Positions 14,298 through 18,033 of a DNA stretch of 18,033 nucleotides are shown one piece after another. This DNA is from Natronohydrobacter sp. (GTDB lineage Bacteria; Pseudomonadota; Alphaproteobacteria; Rhodobacterales; Rhodobacteraceae), in assembly GCA_007118445.1 (NCBI GenBank), contig SKRP01000305.1, forward strand, positions 1 through 18,033, in the 5' to 3' direction. The position numbers and the translations under genes were made by a program. Position 1 is the first letter of the stretch. Each line of letters opens with the position of its first letter. Below the pieces are notes generated by a model that was given only the letters and a program-made list of their open reading frames with translations, was not told where the DNA came from and did no database searches.

Positions 14298-14897
14298 TCA
14301 GATGCTGTTGTGTTGCGCCAGCCGCCACTCAAGGCCAGATCGCACAGCGGGCCATTCGGGCGCGATAATGCTATAGACGCAAGTGTCGCGCAGGCTGCCA
14401 TCTTGCAGCCGCATATGCTGGCGCAGGATACCGTCGAGCCTGGCCCCCAGCCGCTCGATGGCCCGGCGGCTTTGCTGGTTCTGGAAATGAGTGCGGAACT
14501 CGACCGCAAGACAGCCGAGCACATCGAAGGCATGGGTCAGCAGCAGCAGCTTGGCTTCGGTGTTCAGGGCGCTGCGCTGCACGCGGCGCGCAATCCATGT
14601 CGAGCCGATTTCCAGACGCGGGGTCGCGGCATCGATATTCATATAGGTCGTCATGCCGACCGCCTGACCGGTGCTGCGCTCGAAGACAGTGAAGGGCAGC
14701 ATCGACCCCGCCGCCAGCAGCGCCAGACGGCGGTCGATTTCGGCGGCCATCGCTTCGGGCCTTGGGATGGTGGTATACCAGAGCTGCCAGAGCGCACCGT
14801 CCTGCACCGCGCGCGCGAGGTCGTCATGATGCTGCGGCTCAAGCGGGTGCAGCGCGACATGCTGGCCGGTCAAGGTGATGGGGCCGATTTGTGCCAT
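14298..14897 (-). CDS. GNAT-family N-acetyltransferase (RimJ/RimL-like)
   Basis: A 199-aa acetyl-CoA-dependent acyltransferase of the Acetyltransf_3 / RimJ-RimL type. It begins ITLTGQHVALHPLEPQHHDDLARA, continues with PFTVFERSTGQAVGMTTYMNID and LEIGSTWIARRVQRSALNTEAKLLLLTHAF, which matches the acetyl-CoA-binding helix, and ends with VEFRTHFQNQQSRRAIERLGARLDGILRQHM, the usual late motif. The substrate is unknown; relatives modify ribosomal proteins or small amines. The frame is open to 15029, but the ATG at 14897 (MAQIGPI) fits the family start and follows AGGA. It lies downstream of moaA on the same strand, with 143 bp and several hairpins between. Confidence 0.88.
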   Translation of the reverse strand: MAQIGPITLTGQHVALHPLEPQHHDDLARAVQDGALWQLWYTTIPRPEAMAAEIDRRLALLAAGSMLPFTVFERSTGQAVGMTTYMNIDAATPRLEIGSTWIARRVQRSALNTEAKLLLLTHAFDVLGCLAVEFRTHFQNQQSRRAIERLGARLDGILRQHMRLQDGSLRDTCVYSIIAPEWPAVRSGLEWRLAQHNSI

Positions 14898-14933
14898 GGT
14901 CGTGTCCTGGCTGTGAGAAGCGCGGGTTGCGTG

Positions 14934-14963
14934 ATTGCGCGCAGCGCGCGTCCATCGCGCAAT
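14934..14963. repeat. 8-bp GC-rich inverted repeat upstream of the GNAT gene
   Basis: ATTGCGCG at 14934-14941 is exactly complementary to CGCGCAAT at 14956-14963, with a 14-base loop rich in GCGC. It sits 37-66 bases upstream of the GNAT start codon and may lie in its leader, or end transcripts arriving from moaA. Confidence 0.4.
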
Positions 14964-15008
14964 GTCGAGTGGTTTCGATCCACCGCCGGGGTTGCGCGCG
15001 CGATCGGG

Positions 15009-15038
15009 GTAGGGTGCGTGGTGAACCACGCACCTTAC
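15009..15038. repeat. Palindromic repeat, copy 2 (14-bp arms)
   Basis: GTAGGGTGCGTGGT at 15009-15022 and ACCACGCACCTTAC at 15025-15038 flank GA. The arms pair at 13 of 14 positions, with one G-T wobble. The element ends two bases from the moaA stop codon (minus strand). It shares GTGCGTG and CACGCACCTTAC with the copy at 8418-8446, differing mainly at the tip. Confidence 0.7.
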
Positions 15039-15040
15039 GA

Positions 15041-16045
15041 CTATCCGCCAGTGTGGCTCATATGGCGCGAGACCTGTCCGGCCACGGTCTGGCGCGAATA
15101 GTCGAAATCATGGCCCTTGGGCTTGCGGGTGATCGCATCGCGGATGCCCGCTTCGAGCAGGTCATTTTCGGGCGATGCGCGCAGTGGCGCGCGCAGATCG
15201 GCCATATCCTCCTGCCCGAGGCACATATACAGCTCGCCCGTGCAGGTCAGCCGCACCCGGTTGCAGCTTTCGCAGAAATTATGCGTCAGCGGCGTGATGA
15301 AGCCAATCTTCTGCCCGGTCTCTTCAATCCGCACATAGCGCGCCGGCCCGCCCGTGCGTTCTGCCAGATCGGTCAGTTGGTAGCGCGTCGCCAGTTGCGC
15401 GCGCAGGTCGCTCAGTGCCCAATACTGGTCCAGCCGGTCCTCATTGCCCAGATCGCCCATCGGCATGACCTCGATCCAGGTCAGATCCATATCCTCGCGC
15501 GCGCACCATTCGGCCAGGGTGAACAGCTCATCCTCGTTGAACCCTTTCAGCGCCACAGCGTTGATCTTGACCCGCAGCCCGGCTTCCTGCGCGGCCGCGA
15601 TCCCGTCGAGCACCTGCGCCAGCCGTCCCCAGCGCGTGATCGCGGCGAATTTCGCGTCATCCAGCGTGTCGAGCGAGACATTGATCCGCCGCACGCCGCA
15701 ATCCGCCAGCGTCTGCGCATGTTTGCGCAACTGGCTGCCATTGGTCGTCAGCGTCAGTTCCTTCAGCGCGCCGCTGTCCAGATGGCGGGTCATGGCACTG
15801 AAGAAGGTCAGGATATCCTTGCGCACCAGTGGCTCGCCCCCGGTGATGCGCAGCTTTTCGACCCCCAGCCGGATGAAGGTCGAACACATCCGGTCCAGCT
15901 CTTCCAGCGTCAGCAATTCCTTTTTCGGCAGGAAGGTCATGTTCTCGGACATGCAATAGACGCAGCGGAAATCGCAGCGATCCGTCACCGAGACGCGCAG
16001 ATAAGAGATGGGGCGGGCGAAAGGGTCGATCAAAGGCGCTGTCAT
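15041..16045 (-). CDS. moaA: GTP 3',8-cyclase MoaA, molybdenum cofactor biosynthesis
   Basis: Radical SAM enzyme for the first step of molybdopterin synthesis. The 334-aa protein binds the SAM [4Fe-4S] cluster through CDFRCVYC (Cys24, Cys28, Cys31) and the second cluster through Cys258-X2-Cys261-X13-Cys275. It also has ITGGEPLVRKD, TTNGSQL, the NVSLDTLD segment and the C-terminal Gly-Gly required for activity in this family (HTGG at the very end). Start codons exist at 16081, 16063 and 16045; the last (MTAPLIDPFARPISYLRVSVTDRC) gives the standard family N-terminus. No other moa gene is visible nearby. A palindromic repeat follows the stop. Confidence 0.96.
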   Translation of the reverse strand: MTAPLIDPFARPISYLRVSVTDRCDFRCVYCMSENMTFLPKKELLTLEELDRMCSTFIRLGVEKLRITGGEPLVRKDILTFFSAMTRHLDSGALKELTLTTNGSQLRKHAQTLADCGVRRINVSLDTLDDAKFAAITRWGRLAQVLDGIAAAQEAGLRVKINAVALKGFNEDELFTLAEWCAREDMDLTWIEVMPMGDLGNEDRLDQYWALSDLRAQLATRYQLTDLAERTGGPARYVRIEETGQKIGFITPLTHNFCESCNRVRLTCTGELYMCLGQEDMADLRAPLRASPENDLLEAGIRDAITRKPKGHDFDYSRQTVAGQVSRHMSHTGG

Positions 16046-16128
16046 GCGATGCAATCTAGCCATCGCCATGCAAGGCGGCAAGGGGCTTGGCCATTGTCGG
16101 GGTCGCAGTTTCGCGGTATGACATCAAA

Positions 16129-16668
16129 ATGGCTCTGCGTTATTCTTCTGTGCCGGTCGTGATGCTGCCCCTCGTGCTTGGCGGCTGCATGCAGCTGTCC
16201 GGCCTCCTGGATGGTCGCGGCAGCGATATGCCCGCGCAGGAGGACAGGGTCGCTGTGCGCAGCCCCGGCGAGACCACGACGCGGCCTCTGGCGCGACCTG
16301 GAGGGCAGCGCGCTGCGCCTGCCGCACAGATCGGGCGAGGGGGGCAGCAGGTGGCGGCCCTTGATCAGACCAGCCCCGAGGAACGCGCGGCGGCCATGGC
16401 CCCGCCTGCAGCGCGGACGCAATTGCTGGGCGAAACCCTCGCCAGCCTGGGCAGCCCTGCTGATCAGGGTCTGTGGCTGCGCACCGGTTTGGTGACACGG
16501 GTGACGCAGGGACGGATCGAGACGCAGGATGGCAGCGGCTCGCTGCGCGTCGAGCTGCGGCCTTCGGGTGCGGTGGCCGGGTCGGGCAGTCAGTTGTCAT
16601 TGTCGGGCTTCACGACCCTCGGATTGCCCCTGACGCAACTGGTGACGCTGCGGGTTTACGCAGAATAG
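16129..16668 (+). CDS. Small outer-envelope lipoprotein of unknown function
   Basis: A 179-aa predicted lipoprotein. The N-terminus MALRYSSVPVVMLPLVLGGC ends in a good lipobox (LGGC), so Cys20 should be lipidated after signal peptidase II cleavage. Residues 25-115 are low-complexity and rich in Pro, Arg, Ala and Gln, probably disordered. The last 70 residues form a compact, Gly/Leu-rich beta-like module (LWLRTGLVTRVTQGRIETQDGSGSLRVELRPS). I recall similar Rhodobacterales proteins beside moaA being labelled D-galactarate dehydratase, which the sequence does not support. The frame is open to a TTG at 16087, but the 16129 ATG gives the proper signal peptide. It overlaps the convergent gene downstream by 13 bp. 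Confidence 0.75.
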   Translation: MALRYSSVPVVMLPLVLGGCMQLSGLLDGRGSDMPAQEDRVAVRSPGETTTRPLARPGGQRAAPAAQIGRGGQQVAALDQTSPEERAAAMAPPAARTQLLGETLASLGSPADQGLWLRTGLVTRVTQGRIETQDGSGSLRVELRPSGAVAGSGSQLSLSGFTTLGLPLTQLVTLRVYAE

Positions 16669-17744
16669 GCATCTGGCAGGGGCTGGCTGCTGATCATCCC
16701 GTGGTGGTCATCAGGTCCGTGTGCGCGATAGGTATACGAGATCAGCGCGACCAATGTGGCAAGCAGGATCGGGGCGAGACAATGCCGCATCCTGCCGCCA
16801 TAGGCGATCACGACAGCGTCACAGATCAGCACGTCGCGGGCAGGTTTGCGCGGTCTGCTTTCGGGCTGCAGGAATCCCGGCCGGTGCCCGGTTCCTTTTC
16901 GGGGCAGATGCGTCCAGCGCCGGTCCTTGCGGAATTCGGCCTGCAACGCACGCAGCCTTGTCGCGTCATGGTAATCGGTCAGAAGACAGGTGACCGGATC
17001 GGTTTCAGGGCGCGCAGCCGCACTGTCATGCGACCGTTTGAACAGGCTGTACTGCCGCGCAGCATGCCCCTGCAGCCCGCTGTGCTGCGCGCCCGGCGGC
17101 GCTTCGGCGCGACCATCGTGCAATGACGGGCGCGCATGGCGCGGGGGGGACAGGTTCAGCACAGTGGCGCGGTTCAGTTGGTCCAGACTGTCGCGGGGCA
17201 GGTCCTGAAACTCGGTCCGGGTGAGCACCAGCCGCTGCGGCAGGGTGATCACGGCGGTCGGAGGATACAGCCCAAGGATCAGATGGCAGATCTCGTCAAT
17301 CAGCCCGGCACTGGCCGCTGCATCGATGCGCAGCCGTATGGCCAGTTTGTGATGCGACAGCAGATGGCCAAGCCGTCCTGAATTCAGCGACGCCCCGGCC
17401 AGATCCGGACGGAAGAAGGGCGCGTCCGGCGAGAGGCTGAAATGCCCGAAGGCCAGCCGGATGCCATCGATGCGGGTTTCGATCCGCTCTGGCGTCAGTG
17501 TGGCATGCGACACTTGCCGGTCCAGCGTGCACAGACCGCGCAGGACAAGCTGCAGCGGATCGACCTGGCGTGTTCTGGGCAATGTCCTGAACAGCAGGCA
17601 GATATCCAGCCGCGCTTCTGCGATGATCTGCGAGAAGATATCCAGACGCTCCGGCAGATTGACCCGGCCTGTCCCTGCGCGGCGATGGCCATCGCAAGGG
17701 GTGCAATATTCATCCTGTGCGGCTGTCAGCACGGATTTTCGCAT
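16656..17744 (-). CDS. Uncharacterised 362-aa protein with C-terminal transmembrane segment
   Basis: I do not recognise this protein. Codon use is typical of the neighbouring genes (CTG- and GCC-rich), so it is very likely real. It has an N-terminal CTPC pair (Cys14, Cys17), then about 180 residues of mixed helix and strand (from NLPERLDIFSQIIAEARLDICLLF to VITLPQRLVLTRTEF). A basic, proline/histidine-rich segment of about 110 residues follows. One hydrophobic segment (about 322-339, CLAPILLATLVALISYTY) comes just before a 22-residue polar tail. This is a tail-anchor-like layout, placing most of the protein in the cytoplasm if it inserts that way. The start at 17744 has AGAGGG upstream; longer starts exist at 17768 and 17786. 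It is divergent from the YmdB-family gene, and its 3' end overlaps the lipoprotein gene. Confidence 0.8.
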   Translation of the reverse strand: MRKSVLTAAQDEYCTPCDGHRRAGTGRVNLPERLDIFSQIIAEARLDICLLFRTLPRTRQVDPLQLVLRGLCTLDRQVSHATLTPERIETRIDGIRLAFGHFSLSPDAPFFRPDLAGASLNSGRLGHLLSHHKLAIRLRIDAAASAGLIDEICHLILGLYPPTAVITLPQRLVLTRTEFQDLPRDSLDQLNRATVLNLSPPRHARPSLHDGRAEAPPGAQHSGLQGHAARQYSLFKRSHDSAAARPETDPVTCLLTDYHDATRLRALQAEFRKDRRWTHLPRKGTGHRPGFLQPESRPRKPARDVLICDAVVIAYGGRMRHCLAPILLATLVALISYTYRAHGPDDHHGMISSQPLPDAYSA

Positions 17745-17837
17745 GGACCCGCCCTCTGGTCTTGTCATTCGCAGATAATAGCGCATCGATTGCGGTTTGC
17801 CTGCGCAATATGCGCTGGATTTTACATATCACCCGGA

Positions 17838-17867
17838 GCGCGCGCCCGCCTGCGGGCAGGCGCGCGC
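17838..17867. repeat. Very GC-rich hairpin in the leader of the YmdB-family gene
   Basis: GCGCGCGCC at 17838-17846 pairs perfectly with GGCGCGCGC at 17859-17867. Inside, GCCCGC and GCGGGC can form an alternative stem at 17844-17857. It lies 46-75 bases before the start codon, in the divergent region, so it may be in the 5' leader. A smaller GCGCA-ATA-TGCGC inverted repeat lies upstream. Confidence 0.4.
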
Positions 17868-17912
17868 AGAAAGCGACTTGCGGCGGCGGCGATTGATGCC
17901 TAATCGGGCAGA

Positions 17913-18033
17913 ATGCGGATTTTGTTTCTGGGCGATGTGATGGGGCGGGCCGGGCGTCAGGCGGTGACGACCCGCCTGCCGGGGCTGCGGGACGCGTGGC
18001 GGCTGGATTTCGTGGTCGTGAATGGCGAGAACG
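17913..18033 (+). CDS. ymdB: TIGR00282/YmdB-family metallophosphoesterase (5' end only)
   Basis: Only 40 residues are visible, but they are diagnostic: MRILFLGDVMGRAGRQAV with metal-ligand Asp8, and VVVNGEN at 34-40 with the next metal-binding residues. YmdB of Bacillus is a cyclic-nucleotide phosphodiesterase affecting biofilm and motility decisions; the role in alphaproteobacteria is not established. In related genomes I recall this gene beside the folate cyclo-ligase gene; here that gene is about 14 kb away. The gene continues past the window. Confidence 0.88.
   Translation, partial: MRILFLGDVMGRAGRQAVTTRLPGLRDAWRLDFVVVNGEN

Overview
The window looks like chromosomal DNA from a GC-rich alphaproteobacterium of the Rhodobacterales (Rhodobacter/Roseobacter relatives). 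This rests on several Rhodobacter-type arrangements: a dusB(nifR3)-ntrB-ntrC operon whose NtrC lacks the GAFTGA loop, a cycFG-like pair of cytochrome c genes, a fused ispDF gene and a PAS_5 single-domain protein. Codon use is strongly biased to G/C third positions. I see no complete mobile element, prophage, CRISPR array, rRNA or tRNA.

Layout. 1-1071 (minus): the 5' part of hisA behind a MopJ-like PAS_5 gene. 1072-1279: an AT-rich divergent region with a full CtrA-type box. 1280-3769 (plus): yicC, gmk, a 65-aa two-helix membrane protein and 5-formyltetrahydrofolate cyclo-ligase. 3770-4600: about 830 bp between convergent genes with no convincing gene but several perfect inverted repeats. 4601-7902 (minus): hpt, a c'/c556-type cytochrome (cycF-like), a membrane-anchored diheme cytochrome c (cycG-like) and an AI-2E-family permease. 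7967-8410 (plus): a RatA/COQ10-like protein. 8443-10573 (minus): ispDF, pgpA and pncC, each overlapping the next by ATGA. 10744-14269 (plus): dusB-ntrB-ntrC, also translationally coupled. 14298-16045 (minus): moaA followed by a GNAT acetyltransferase. 16129-16668 (plus): an orphan lipoprotein. 16656-17744 (minus): an unrecognised 362-aa protein with a C-terminal membrane helix. 17913 to the end (plus): the start of a TIGR00282/YmdB-family phosphoesterase.

How the genes work together. Most are housekeeping: histidine, nucleotide, folate, isoprenoid, phospholipid and molybdenum-cofactor metabolism, plus tRNA dihydrouridylation. Two regulatory threads stand out. One is nitrogen control by NtrB and an atypical NtrC. 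The other is a probable CtrA link to a PAS_5 protein.

The most interesting non-coding signals are: a palindromic repeat (arm GTAAGGTGCGTG) in two copies 6.6 kb apart, each beside the stop codon of a minus-strand gene; a 10-bp GC hairpin between the two cytochrome genes; a 14-bp AT palindrome after gmk; and the inverted-repeat-rich gap at 3770-4600. I found no clear new multi-gene system. The best candidates for undescribed biology are this gap, the repeat family and the 362-aa protein.
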